A DNA stretch of 64,000 nt, taken from Gemmatimonadota bacterium (GTDB lineage: Bacteria; JAAXHH01). How positions within the stretch are numbered: position 1 is the stretch's first letter; every line of letters begins with the position of its first letter. The notes below the pieces were generated by a model. The model was not told the DNA's origin. It searched no databases and saw nothing but the letters and a program-made list of their open reading frames with translations. The translations under genes were made by a program, and so were the position numbers. The stretch covers positions 82,494 to 146,493 of the forward strand of contig VXRC01000024.1 in assembly GCA_009838645.1 (NCBI GenBank), written 5' to 3'. Positions 50,700 through 59,308 of this stretch are shown here, piece after piece.

Positions 50700-52394
50700 A
50701 TGAACCTGTACGCCGTCCTCCGGCAACCCCGAGTCCTCGTCTTCATCCTGCTGGGATTCATCCTGCTCGGCTACATCGTCTATCCCGCCGCGCTCGTACT
50801 GTGGGAGAGCCTGTTCCGGGACGGACAGTTCGGCTTCGGCAACTACGGGGAGTTCTTCGATCCGGACAGTCCGTCCTACATGGAAGGCCTCTTCAACAGC
50901 GTCATGGTCTCCGTGGGCAGCGTGCTGCTCTCGGCCCTCATCGGCGTCCCCCTGGCCCTCATCTTCACCCACTACGAGTTTCCCGGGCGGTCCGTGTTTT
51001 CCGCGCTGGCCATCCTGCCCATCGTCCTCCCGCCCCTGGTGGGCGTGCTCGCATTCCTGTTTCTCTACAGCGAAAGCGGCATGGTCCCGCGCCTCATCCA
51101 GGCAGCCCTGGGACTGGAGCGGCCACCCTTTTCGCTGAACGGGGTGTGGGCCGTGCTGCTCGTGCACGGTTACACCATGTACGTCTTCTTCTACCTCTTC
51201 ACTTCGGCAGCGCTCCGGGGCATCGATCCCGCGGTCATGGAGGCTGCCCGCAACCTGGGCGCGTCGTCCTGGTTCAGCTTCCGGACCGTCACCCTGCCCC
51301 TGCTCACGCCCGCCATGGTGGGCGCGACGCTCCTGGTCTTCATGACGTCCATGAACTCCTTCAGCGCACCCTTCATCTTCGCGGGTGGATTCCGTTTCCT
51401 GAGCCTCAACATCTACACGTCCAAGCTGAACGGCGACATGGCCATGGCCGTCACGCAGACCGTGGTCCTCTCCGCCTTCTCCATCGCCTTCCTGTTCTGG
51501 ATGCGCCGGTACGAGGGGCGGCGGCAGTACGCCATGAGCACCAAGGGCACGGCGAACGTCCGGCGCGAAATCCGGGGCCGCTGGGCGCGCCTGCTCGCGG
51601 GCGCCGCCGGCATCGTCATGGTGGTGGTACTCCTGCTGCCCCACCTGACCATCCTCCTGCTGTCCTTCGTCCAGGACGGCACGTGGACCCACCAGATCCT
51701 GCCCCAGGTATATACATCGGACAACTACGGCCGGCTCTTCCAGGATCCCACCTTCTGGGAACCGATCCGGAACAGCCTGAACATGGCGGTGGTTTCCACG
51801 GCGGCCGACGTGGCGATCGGCGTCACCGCGGCCAACCTGGTCGTCAAGGGCACGTTCCGGGGGCGCAAGCTGCTCGATGCCCTCGTGATGGTGCCGTGGG
51901 CCCTGCCCGGCACGGTGGTGGCCATCAACCTGATCGTCGCGTTCAGCCAGGGCACGCCCTTCAGCTTCGGACAGGTGCTGGTGGGTTCATTCTGGCTGCT
52001 GCCCATCGCGTACTTCGTCCGCCACCTGCCCATCGTGTTCCGGGCGTCCTCGGCGGCCTTCAGACAACTGGACGACTCCCTGGAGGAGGCGGCGCGCAAC
52101 CTGGGGGCGGGGTGGTTCTACGCCTTCCGCCGGGTCACGCTGCCCCTCATCGGCCCGGGCGTGCTCGCCGGTACGCTGCTGGCCTTCGTCACCGCCCTGG
52201 GTGAATTCGTGGCCTCCATCCTGCTCTACGTCTACGACAACCGGCCCATCGCCATGGAGATCCTATCCCACCTGCGCCAGTTCAACATCGGCAGCGCCGC
52301 GGCCTACGCCGTCCTGCTCCTGCTCCTCGTGTCCGTCGTGCTGCTGGGTTCCAACTACTTCTCACGCGGCACGGCACAGCGAAGCCTGTCATAG
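50700..52394 (+). CDS. Fbp-type ABC transporter permease (fused double permease)
   Basis: A 564-residue permease formed of two homologous halves, each with six helices, as in FbpB/AfuB. The two EAA-like loops are at DPAVMEAARNLGASSWFSFRTVTLPLLTP (first half) and DDSLEEAARNLGAGWFYAFRRVTLPLIGPG (second half). The ATG at 50700 gives MNLYAVLRQPRVLVFILLGFILLGYIVYP as first helix; the frame from 50625 is the end of the ATPase read in another phase and is rejected. It belongs with the two preceding genes as a single importer. Substrate could be ferric iron, thiamine, or an organic anion. Confidence 0.9.
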   Translation: MNLYAVLRQPRVLVFILLGFILLGYIVYPAALVLWESLFRDGQFGFGNYGEFFDPDSPSYMEGLFNSVMVSVGSVLLSALIGVPLALIFTHYEFPGRSVFSALAILPIVLPPLVGVLAFLFLYSESGMVPRLIQAALGLERPPFSLNGVWAVLLVHGYTMYVFFYLFTSAALRGIDPAVMEAARNLGASSWFSFRTVTLPLLTPAMVGATLLVFMTSMNSFSAPFIFAGGFRFLSLNIYTSKLNGDMAMAVTQTVVLSAFSIAFLFWMRRYEGRRQYAMSTKGTANVRREIRGRWARLLAGAAGIVMVVVLLLPHLTILLLSFVQDGTWTHQILPQVYTSDNYGRLFQDPTFWEPIRNSLNMAVVSTAADVAIGVTAANLVVKGTFRGRKLLDALVMVPWALPGTVVAINLIVAFSQGTPFSFGQVLVGSFWLLPIAYFVRHLPIVFRASSAAFRQLDDSLEEAARNLGAGWFYAFRRVTLPLIGPGVLAGTLLAFVTALGEFVASILLYVYDNRPIAMEILSHLRQFNIGSAAAYAVLLLLLVSVVLLGSNYFSRGTAQRSLS

Positions 52395-52450
52395 ACCCGC
52401 GGATGCAAGCGTCTCCCTCCACCCAGGCCACCCGGAGTCCTACGTAACCC

Positions 52451-53593
52451 GTGCTCAAGCGTTCCGACTACTTCCTCTTCACTTCCGCTTTCGTCATGGA
52501 CTTCTGCACGGGCCTGGTGTCCTTCGCCGTGCCCCTCCGGGCCCTCGACATGGGCGCTTCCGTGGTGGAACTCGGGTTCATAGGCACGGCGGGCTCCCTC
52601 AGCTTCACCCTGGCCTGCACCTTCACGGGCAAACTGGCCGACCGCTTCGACCGGCGCCGGATCCTGGCCATCGCCGCCGGGTTGACCGCGCTGGTGTTCG
52701 GCATGCTCTTTCTGGCGGTGAACTACTGGATGCTGCTCGCGGGCACGGCCATGGGCTGGGGGCTGCTGGCCCTCTTCTGGCCGTCGGTGCAGGCGATGCT
52801 GGCCGAGGGCCGCAGCCGGACCCAGCTGGTCAAGACCCTCGGCACGTTCAACATGTTCTGGACCATGGGATTCATGCTGGGCCCTTTGGCGGGGGGCTAT
52901 CTCTACCTCGTGGGTCCGACAGTGCCCTTTGCCACCGGCACGATCGGCATGGTCGTGCTCACGGTGGCGATCACGTTTCTGCGCTTCCGGTCCGTCACAA
53001 CGCAGGTTGAGGATCCGGCAGAGGAGGCACAGGGACGCACGCGCGAGGACACGGCGCGCTTCCGCTGGATCGCCTGGACGGCCAATTTCACGGCATTCTT
53101 CATGATCGGCATGCTCAACAACCAGTTTCCCAAGCTCGCTACCGAACTTTTCATCCGGCCCGATACGCTCGGCATTCTGCTCGCCATCCCGCGGCTCCTG
53201 CAGATGTCGGTCTTCCTCATCGCGCGGTACACGACGTGGTGGCAGTTCCGCCTCAGGCCCCTCGTCATACCCCAGATCGCCGCCGTAGCCGGCATGATCG
53301 TCGTCGCGACGCAGGATGCCACCGTGGTACTGGCCTTCGCCTTCGGGACTGTCGGGTTGCTGGTCGGCGCCGCCTTTTCGGCCAGCCAGTTCTATTCCTT
53401 CTTCCAGGAGGAACGCAAAGGGGAAAAAGGCGCGCGCAACGAGATGATCGTCGGCATGGGCATGGTTTCGGGACCCCTGGTCGGCGGCCTGCTGGCGCAG
53501 CTCATCGGACTGCGCATGCCCTACGTACTGTGCTGCATCGTGCTGATCGCGGGAATGATCGTCGAGTACCGGTGGTACCGGAAGCGGAAATAG
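52451..53593 (+). CDS. Major facilitator superfamily transporter
   Basis: A 380-residue MFS permease with about twelve helices. FTGKLADRFDRRRILAIAAGLTAL is the MFS motif A between helices 2 and 3, and the second half repeats the pattern (ITYRTTWWQF-like region VFLIARYTTWWQFRLRPLVIPQ). Start is GTG at 52451. There is no clear ribosome site. It follows the Fbp-type importer by 57 bases and may be co-transcribed, possibly exporting a product or transporting a siderophore, but no substrate is implied by sequence. Confidence 0.85.
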   Translation: MLKRSDYFLFTSAFVMDFCTGLVSFAVPLRALDMGASVVELGFIGTAGSLSFTLACTFTGKLADRFDRRRILAIAAGLTALVFGMLFLAVNYWMLLAGTAMGWGLLALFWPSVQAMLAEGRSRTQLVKTLGTFNMFWTMGFMLGPLAGGYLYLVGPTVPFATGTIGMVVLTVAITFLRFRSVTTQVEDPAEEAQGRTREDTARFRWIAWTANFTAFFMIGMLNNQFPKLATELFIRPDTLGILLAIPRLLQMSVFLIARYTTWWQFRLRPLVIPQIAAVAGMIVVATQDATVVLAFAFGTVGLLVGAAFSASQFYSFFQEERKGEKGARNEMIVGMGMVSGPLVGGLLAQLIGLRMPYVLCCIVLIAGMIVEYRWYRKRK

Positions 53594-53745
53594 GGATAGG
53601 GATCAGGGGCTTGGGATCGGGGACTGAGGATAGCTCGAACGCCGCAATTGTGGTCCCAATAAAAAGATGCCGAGATGTCTTCGCTCAAATCTGACTAATC
53701 CGTAAACAGTCCGATTTACCGCATTCAACCGATGCAGGAGACGCC

Positions 53746-54324
53746 GTGTCCTATTATCCCATTGATACCCACGCCACGGTCCGCGAATTCGAAGCGGCGG
53801 GCATCGAGACGAGGCAGGCGGAAGCCATCGTCAAGGCGATGTCGTGGAGCCGCAACGACCTGGTGACGAAGACGGATCTTTCTGGATTCGCGACCAAAGA
53901 GGATCTGGCCGGGTTCGCGACGAAGCAAGACCTGGAGCGATTCGCAACCAAGGAAGATCTGACCGGGTTCGCGACGAAGCAAGACCTGGAGCGATTCGCA
54001 ACCAAGGAGGATCTGGAGGGACTTAAAACGCGTCTGGATTCTTTAAGTGCGAAGATGGAGCGATTCGCGACCAAAGAGGATCTGGCCGGGTTCGCCACCA
54101 AGGAAGACCTGGAGCGATTCGCGACGAAGGAAGACTTTGAACTGTGCGCCACGAAAGAGGACCTGGAACGATACGCCACGAAGGAGGATCTGGTTGTTTT
54201 AAGAGCCGAGATGGCTGCGATGAAGTCGGACTTGGAAAAGCAGATCAGCGGCGCTGTCAACAAGATGATGGTATGTATGATCACCATGTCCGCGCTGATC
54301 GTCGGTATGATGAAATACCTTTGA
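53746..54324 (+). CDS. DUF1640-like helical protein with ten 9-residue repeats and a C-terminal anchor
   Basis: A 192-residue protein. An N-terminal THATVREFEAAGIETRQAEAIVKAM domain, as in DUF1640/CCDC90-like proteins, leads to two arrays of five nonapeptides of consensus F-A-T-K-E/Q-D-L-x-x (residues about 48-92 and 107-151), separated by a 14-residue linker (LKTRLDSLSAKMER). A heptad-like coiled coil (VVLRAEMAAMKSDLEKQI) and a C-terminal hydrophobic segment (VNKMMVCMITMSALIVGMMKYL) complete it. So it is a long helical rod anchored to the membrane. Many relatives in bacteria have a variable number of repeats. No function known. GTG at 53746 is the start. Confidence 0.72.
   Translation: MSYYPIDTHATVREFEAAGIETRQAEAIVKAMSWSRNDLVTKTDLSGFATKEDLAGFATKQDLERFATKEDLTGFATKQDLERFATKEDLEGLKTRLDSLSAKMERFATKEDLAGFATKEDLERFATKEDFELCATKEDLERYATKEDLVVLRAEMAAMKSDLEKQISGAVNKMMVCMITMSALIVGMMKYL
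53887..54198 (+). repeat. 27-base in-frame tandem repeat (10 copies in two arrays)
   Basis: Five copies run 53887-54021 and five more 54064-54198, each 27 bases and encoding FATKEDLxx. Units alternate between two sub-types ending in Gly and in Arg, giving a 54-base higher-order period in the first array. Synonymous third-position differences show selection for the protein rather than recent slippage alone. Confidence 0.85.
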
Positions 54325-54376
54325 CCACTGAAGGGCACACAGGGCACATGGGGCAATACAACGATTAAAACGCCGG

Positions 54377-54832
54377 TTATCCTTCGGCGATCCGCTTGAT
54401 CTCGTCCAGTCCCTTGGGCCAGGTCTCGTTGAAGTACTCCACGTAGTCGTTAAACGTGTCCGTTTCAACGGTCAGGTGGGTGCCGCCTTCCACGTCCTTC
54501 AGCGTGTAGTTCTCGAACGCCGGCGTCCATGCTTTCACCTCGTCGCTTTCCGTGTCCTCCACGCCATTGACGATATACCCGAGATGCCGAATGGACATGA
54601 ATTCGTGGGGCCGGTTTACGTCGATCATGCTGATCATGCCGTCGCTGCCCGCGTTCAGGAACCGTATTTCACTGCCTTCGCTCCAGTCTCCGACAAAGTA
54701 GGAACCCTCGGCAAACAAGCTCGTCCACTTCCGAAATGACTCGTCCTCGAACAGGGCCTGCCACACCCGGTCCCTCGGAGCGTTTATTGTAATCGAGTAG
54801 CTGAGTTTCTCGGTGGCGTTCTGTTCTGACAT
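54377..54832 (-). CDS. SRPBCC (AHSA1-like) ligand-binding protein
   Basis: A 151-residue START/SRPBCC fold protein. YSITINAPRDRVWQALFEDESFRKWTSLF, then GSYFVGDWSEGSEIRFLNAGSDGMISMIDVNRPHEFMSIRHLGYI and a C-terminal HLTVETDTFNDYVEYFNETWPKGLDEIKRIAEG helix match the AHSA1/polyketide-cyclase-like family. Members bind hydrophobic ligands or co-chaperone surfaces. ATG at 54832 is used because MSEQNATEKLSYSI fits other members; the frame from 54901 is longer but unsupported. It converges on the repeat-rich protein gene and lies before gltX in the minus direction. Confidence 0.82.
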   Translation of the reverse strand: MSEQNATEKLSYSITINAPRDRVWQALFEDESFRKWTSLFAEGSYFVGDWSEGSEIRFLNAGSDGMISMIDVNRPHEFMSIRHLGYIVNGVEDTESDEVKAWTPAFENYTLKDVEGGTHLTVETDTFNDYVEYFNETWPKGLDEIKRIAEG

Positions 54833-54928
54833 CGCTTTACCCCTTCTCCAGGTCTGTTTCTCTAGTGTTGTTTGCTTTCCAGGTCTGTTTTCGTCAATCA
54901 CTTCGCGCTTCGTCTTGCGTCATGGGCA

Positions 54929-56437
54929 TTATCCTCCACCAACCGCCGCCTGTTCGACCACCTCCGTCAGGCGCGCCAGTGCCTTTTCCAATCGCTGAAC
55001 ACACGCCTCTTTCCCCAGGGCGGCGATCAAATGGAACAGGGACGGTCCGGCCATTTCCCCGGTTAGCGCCACGCGGCAGGGATGGATGAACTGGGCTGCC
55101 TTCAGTCCTTCCCGTTCCGACAGGTTCCGGACGACCTCCTCCACCGCTTCCGTGTCGAATTCAGCAAGCGCGGCGAATTCGTCGCGAAGCCAGCCGATCC
55201 GCGTAACCACGCAATCCGGATCTTTCGACCAGTGCTTCCGGACGGCCTTTGGATTGTAGTCGAAGTCGTCCGTGAAGAAGAACCTGCCCTGGACCGCGAA
55301 TTCGGCCAGCGTGCGGCACCGTTCCCGCAGCAGGCCGATGACCTCCATCGCGTAGGCGTGGTCTACGGGCCGTCCGTCCGAATCTACATCGGTCTGTCCG
55401 CCCGGCTCTCCCTCGCCGATGAGACCCGCGCGTACCAGGAACGGCTTCGCCAGCGTCCACAGCTCCTCGTTGGACAGGGCCATGATGTGCTGGCCGTTGA
55501 GCCACTCGAACTTGCGCAGGTCGAAGACGGTGTCCCGCTTGTGGACCTGGTCCAGGGAGAACCGCTCCATGAGCTCGGCGCGGGTGAAGAACTCCTGGTC
55601 GTCGCCGGTCTGCCACCCGAGCAGCGAGAGGAAGTTGACCACGGCGTCGGACAGGTAGCCGGCGTCGCGGTATTCGGAGACGGACACGGCGCCGTGGCGT
55701 TTCGACAGCTTCTTCTTGTCCTCTCCCAGGATGCTGGGCAGATGAGCGAACTCGGGAAGTTCGGCGCCCAGAGCATGGAACAAGTGGATATGCTTGGTGG
55801 TGTTGGTGACGTGATCGATGCCGCGGATGACGTGTGACACGTTCATGTCCACGTCGTCGGCCACCACGGCCAGGTGGTACAGGGGCGTGCCGTTGGACCG
55901 CACGATGACGAAATCGTCGATGGTCTCGTTCTCCACCGCAATCTCGCCCAGAATCCGGTCCTGGAATACGGTTTTCCCTTCGGGGATCTTGAGACGGATG
56001 ACTGGTTTGCGGCCGTCGGCCTCCAGGGCTTGCGCCTCGCCATCGGTAATGTCCGCATAGCGGCGGTCGTTCCGCCAGGACCGGCCCTCCGCGAGGGCTT
56101 CCTTCTTTTTGGCGTCCAGCTCTTCGGGCAGATAGTAGCACCGGTAGGCTTGGCCGCTTTCGACCAGTGCCCGGGCCCGGTCGACGTGCCGGTCGAACCG
56201 GCGGGACTGGTAGACCACCTCTTCGTCCCAGTCCATGCCCATCCACTCCAGCACCTCGAAAATGGCATCTACCCACTCGGGCCGGGAGCGGGCGGTGTCG
56301 GTGTCTTCGATGCGAAGGAGGAATCGGCCCTCCTCCCTGCGGGCGAAAAGCCAGTTGAACAGGCCCGTGTGGGCGCTGCCGATGTGGAGCAGCCCGGTGG
56401 GACTGGGAGCGAAGCGAACGCGTACGGTCCGGGACAT
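54929..56437 (-). CDS. gltX: Glutamyl-tRNA synthetase
   Basis: A 502-residue class I aminoacyl-tRNA synthetase that charges tRNA-Glu (and perhaps tRNA-Gln if non-discriminating). The signature HIGS (H18-S21, from PSPTGLLHIGSAHTGLFNWLFARREEGRFLLRIEDTD) and the second signature KLSKRHG (LGEDKKKLSKRHGAVSV) are clear. VIRGIDHVTNTTKHIHLFHALG and the C-terminal anticodon-binding region are normal. ATG at 56437 is preceded by the next gene within seven bases. Together with the DUF3566-like gene it may be a small operon. Confidence 0.96.
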   Translation of the reverse strand: MSRTVRVRFAPSPTGLLHIGSAHTGLFNWLFARREEGRFLLRIEDTDTARSRPEWVDAIFEVLEWMGMDWDEEVVYQSRRFDRHVDRARALVESGQAYRCYYLPEELDAKKKEALAEGRSWRNDRRYADITDGEAQALEADGRKPVIRLKIPEGKTVFQDRILGEIAVENETIDDFVIVRSNGTPLYHLAVVADDVDMNVSHVIRGIDHVTNTTKHIHLFHALGAELPEFAHLPSILGEDKKKLSKRHGAVSVSEYRDAGYLSDAVVNFLSLLGWQTGDDQEFFTRAELMERFSLDQVHKRDTVFDLRKFEWLNGQHIMALSNEELWTLAKPFLVRAGLIGEGEPGGQTDVDSDGRPVDHAYAMEVIGLLRERCRTLAEFAVQGRFFFTDDFDYNPKAVRKHWSKDPDCVVTRIGWLRDEFAALAEFDTEAVEEVVRNLSEREGLKAAQFIHPCRVALTGEMAGPSLFHLIAALGKEACVQRLEKALARLTEVVEQAAVGGG

Positions 56438-56443
56438 GGGTCG

Positions 56444-56926
56444 TCAGGACGCCTGGGGATTCGAACCGCCGGCGTCTGCTGTCGAGGTCGAAGCATCAGA
56501 AGCGGGGGACGAGGCGGGAGGCGTGGCGTCCTCCGATGCGGGTGTTGTCGTCGGTGCGGGTGTTGCCGCCGGGGCGGCCGCCGGCACGGCTGACGGTAAG
56601 GCTTCGAAGGTCAGGTTCAATCCGCCTATTGCGCCTGCCAGCAGGTTGTACAACCAGGTCGCCAGAGAGATCACCAGGGCGCCGAGCACGGCGTACAGGA
56701 CGGTAATCACGATCCACGCTATGACCGCGATCAAACCCGTGGCTCCCACGATATAACCCATCTCGTCGGGCATGCCTTCGGACATCCCCATCACGCCCAT
56801 GAAACTCGCCATCAACGTGATCATCACGGCGTACAGCGCTCCGACCACGAAACCCACGGCGCCGGCGATGAGAAAGGTAATCTTGCACGCGGACCATGGG
56901 TCGATACGCTTCAGCTGGTATCTCAT
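56444..56926 (-). CDS. Small DUF3566-like membrane protein with Ala/Pro-rich tail
   Basis: A 160-residue inner-membrane protein. YQLKRIDPWSACKITFLIAGAVGFVVGALYAVMITLM begins with the R-x-D-P-W-S-x-x-K motif of DUF3566. Three or four helices follow (about 16-45, 60-105), then a low-complexity Ala/Pro/Thr-rich tail (PAAAPAATPAPTTTPASEDATPPASSPASD) with no predicted fold. DUF3566 is known mainly from actinobacteria. The gene abuts gltX by six bases. Function unknown. Confidence 0.62.
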   Translation of the reverse strand: MRYQLKRIDPWSACKITFLIAGAVGFVVGALYAVMITLMASFMGVMGMSEGMPDEMGYIVGATGLIAVIAWIVITVLYAVLGALVISLATWLYNLLAGAIGGLNLTFEALPSAVPAAAPAATPAPTTTPASEDATPPASSPASDASTSTADAGGSNPQAS

Positions 56927-57029
56927 AATGGTACTCCCGGTGGCATTACGTGGAAGGGGCTTCCGGACCGGACCGCAAACCCGCGGCGGCCGCTATGCCG
57001 CCAATGAAGAACAGCGAACTGACTACGAA

Positions 57030-57117
57030 CGGAGAGGGAGGGATTCGAACCCTCGGTAGGTTTTTGACCCACAATCGCTTAGCAGGCGATCCGATTCAGC
57101 CACTCTCGCACCTCTCC
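57030..57117 (-). tRNA. tRNA-Ser (anticodon GCT)
   Basis: An 88-base class II tRNA on the minus strand. Acceptor GGAGAGG pairs with CCTCTCC, discriminator G. The anticodon loop CTGCTAA gives GCT, and a long variable arm is present (GTGGGTCAAAAACCTACC). The T arm GAGGG-TTCGAATC-CCTCC is normal. No encoded CCA. Confidence 0.95.
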
Positions 57118-57140
57118 CAAGGGATTTCCGCGTCGCTGGA

Positions 57141-57227
57141 CGGTGGGGGTGGGATTCGAACCCACGGTACCCGCAAAGGTACAACGGTTTTCAAGACCGT
57201 CTCTTTCGGCCACTCAGACACCCCACC
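57141..57227 (-). tRNA. tRNA-Ser (anticodon TGA)
   Basis: An 87-base class II tRNA, 23 bases from the previous one and upstream of it in the direction of transcription. Acceptor GGTGGGG pairs with CCCCACC. The anticodon loop CTTGAAA gives TGA. The variable arm GTACCTTTGCGGGTACC forms a stem. A possible tandem transcription unit with the other tRNA-Ser. Confidence 0.95.
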
Positions 57228-57552
57228 TGACAGGCGGCAATATAGGCTGATCAAGCGGCGGGTGTCAAACGAAAACGGCTGTCAGCATGGCCTGTGAGGC
57301 CCCAGTTGAACGTCCTGCAACTCCCCGGAGCGCTTGACCTGATCTAAAGGTCCATTTAGTTTACATTTTTAACCATTGGCATGGCTGAAAACCCTTGTAT
57401 GCGGAGCATCGATTACGAAACACCGGGCAGCACCGCATCCGGCCCGAATTCGGGATCGCCGCGGGATGTCCAAATAGACTGCAATACAGTGCCCGTGAAC
57501 AGTGCCTGTGAGAAGTGCCCGTAAAAAGTTCCTGTTACTGGAGACCAGTTCC
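57228..57552. other. Intergenic region with a 13-base tandem repeat at its right end
   Basis: This gap separates the tRNA genes (leftward) from the secreted protein gene (rightward). Four tandem 13-base units, AGTGCCCGTGAAC, AGTGCCTGTGAGA, AGTGCCCGTAAAA and AGTTCCTGTTACT, occupy 57488-57539, just upstream of the ATG at 57553. They cover the place where a ribosome site would lie, and no Shine-Dalgarno sequence is seen. The rest shows nothing recognisable. Confidence 0.5.
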
Positions 57553-58707
57553 ATGATACGGCGAATCTGGCGACTCATCGGTTACGTGCTGTGCTCCCTG
57601 TTCATCGGGACGTACCCGGCTACCCACTACGCATCGCCGGGGGATGCCGCGCCGGGTAATGCCGCGCAAGTTGACGAAGACTGTTACGTGGAGATCGCGT
57701 CCATCGACTTCGGGGACGGGAGCGGAAAGCTCGAGAACAACCGGTTCCGCCATGTCTTCCAGTACATCGATACGCATCCCTACTATCGTCGAGTCAGCGA
57801 CGTGTACGTGGGCATCGAGACGGTCCGGTACTTTCCGAATTCGACCCGGCCGAACCGGTCCTACTGGAGCATCGTGGACGGAAGAAAGGGCGTCGGCGCC
57901 GAGGAACATTACTCGCTCATCCAGGACTTTCGCGGTGAAGCAAACGTCCTGGGCGTCGCGGTCGGTATCAATGTAGCCGACGAGTTCGCGTTCTTCCTCT
58001 ACGACCGGAACAGCGATACAAACGCCGGTCACTATGCGCACGGCGCGAGGGACGGCCTGCTCGGTGTGATGACGACCATCGAAAACAAAGCGGAATTCAT
58101 CAACGTGGAGAAGGCGTCGAGCTGGCGCATCGGTTCCAATACGAAGCTACGAGCATGGAGCGCGCGCTTCGTGGATTCGGACGGGGATTGGAACGAAGGG
58201 ATTTACTCGAACAAGCTGTTCAGGACGTTGTACTTCATCAACAGCAAGGTGACCGTTGCGGGCGTCGAGCGTGAAGTGAACAAGATCTGCAGGCTGGCCT
58301 GGTCTCCCGTGGTGGTGACGAATTCAGACAAGCTGGTCCCGGCCATCGAGGCAGAACTGGCACGCCGGGCGGACCGAATTCACGCGTTGCGGATCGTCAA
58401 CAACGAAGTGCCGGCATCGCCGGCGGAATGGAGGGCCGCTTTCAACAGCTTGCGTCCCGAGACGTTCATTCATGTGCTGACAGTGCCCAGGAATCATTCC
58501 GGCGACATCGGCGTGATTACGGAAGTCGGTGAAATCGCGATCACCTTTACGCGGGACCCCTACAGCGACCTGATCTACTACCGCCCTGAGAAGGTGTGGA
58601 GGCTGGACGGAGCACAGCACAACACAACTCCGGGTTGTATCACTTTTACATTCAGGGACGTCTGTCCGTTGACGGACGGGACCTGGGATGGATCATCGAA
58701 GCCATGA
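57553..58707 (+). CDS. Secreted protein of unknown function
   Basis: A 384-residue protein with a signal peptide (MIRRIWRLIGYVLCSLFIGTYPATHYA). The mature part is a mixed alpha/beta protein with many aromatic and acidic residues (CYVEIASIDFGDGSGKLENNRFRHVFQYIDTHPYYRRVSDVYVGIETVRYF) and several periodic charged loops. No family was recognised. The last residues (FTFRDVCPLTDGTWDGSSKP) fall directly at a stop that overlaps a second coding frame at 58704, so this may be two coupled genes or a frameshifted single gene. The ATG at 57553 gives a clean signal peptide; codons from 57502 lie in the tandem repeat. Confidence 0.6.
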   Translation: MIRRIWRLIGYVLCSLFIGTYPATHYASPGDAAPGNAAQVDEDCYVEIASIDFGDGSGKLENNRFRHVFQYIDTHPYYRRVSDVYVGIETVRYFPNSTRPNRSYWSIVDGRKGVGAEEHYSLIQDFRGEANVLGVAVGINVADEFAFFLYDRNSDTNAGHYAHGARDGLLGVMTTIENKAEFINVEKASSWRIGSNTKLRAWSARFVDSDGDWNEGIYSNKLFRTLYFINSKVTVAGVEREVNKICRLAWSPVVVTNSDKLVPAIEAELARRADRIHALRIVNNEVPASPAEWRAAFNSLRPETFIHVLTVPRNHSGDIGVITEVGEIAITFTRDPYSDLIYYRPEKVWRLDGAQHNTTPGCITFTFRDVCPLTDGTWDGSSKP

Positions 58708-58868
58708 TCGGCACCTACTGGCGATGCTGCGACGAGAACACCCACAATCTGAAGCACCAGAAGTTCAAGATGCAGTGGAAGAATGTAGACCGGGATGAAT
58801 TCCGTATGCGGTGCGGATCCGACGCGTGCGAGGTTTATATCAGGAAGCGAAGCCTGCAGTTACGCTGA
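58704..58868 (+). CDS. Small Cys-rich coding frame overlapping the previous stop
   Basis: A 54-codon frame starting with ATG in an ATGA overlap with the preceding gene. The product begins MIGTYWRCCDENTHN and includes QWKNVDRDEFRMRCGSDACEVYI, with four cysteines in 40 residues and no signal peptide. It reads as the continuation of the same domain (F-x-x-x-C and aromatic spacing) and could be the frameshifted end of the 57553 gene rather than an independent gene. Confidence 0.4.
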   Translation: MIGTYWRCCDENTHNLKHQKFKMQWKNVDRDEFRMRCGSDACEVYIRKRSLQLR

Positions 58869-58981
58869 CTGAACAGATATCTCAATGTATGTGATGCCCA
58901 ATCACGGGTCCGAGATCCTCTTTGTGAATTTTCCTCTCAATCCATTTTGCAAGCTTCTGATAAAAAGCTGGTTATTGTACC

Positions 58982-59308
58982 TCAGCCAGATCTCTCAATC
59001 AATCGCATCAGATTCGACACATGATCCTTCAGGCGACGTCTGCCCTTATCGGTGAGCTGGTACCAGGTCACGGGTCGCCTATCCCTGAACGTCTTCTCGA
59101 TCTTCAGGTATCCGGCGTCCTCGAGCTTGCGCAGGTGCGTACCGATGCTTCCGTCCCGCTCATCGAGCACCTGCTTCAAACGGCTGAAGGACATCATTTC
59201 GTGTTTCGATAGCAGTACGCAGATGGCGAGGCGTACGCGGTGTTCCAGGAGTCCCGCCAGTCCTTCCAATTCCTGCAGAGACGATATGTCGGGATCAGTC
59301 GGTGGCAT
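58982..59308 (-). CDS. Winged-helix transcriptional regulator
   Basis: A 108-residue DNA-binding protein with a winged helix: LAGLLEHRVRLAICVLLSKHEMMSFSRLKQVLDERDGSIGTHLRKLEDAGYLKIEKTFRDRRPVTWYQLTDKGRRRLKDHV. This resembles the ArsR/MarR-related HTH_34 group that regulates adjacent membrane-protein genes. Its start overlaps the end of the upstream membrane-protein gene by 14 bases, so they are co-transcribed. It may respond to a membrane or small-molecule cue, and it may bind the palindrome at 59903-59921. Confidence 0.82.
   Translation of the reverse strand: MPPTDPDISSLQELEGLAGLLEHRVRLAICVLLSKHEMMSFSRLKQVLDERDGSIGTHLRKLEDAGYLKIEKTFRDRRPVTWYQLTDKGRRRLKDHVSNLMRLIERSG

Noticed and set aside
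53887-54198. CRISPR array, suggested by regular 27-base repeats
   Set aside because: Units are contiguous with no unique spacers, are in frame, and encode FATKEDLxx; there are no cas genes.
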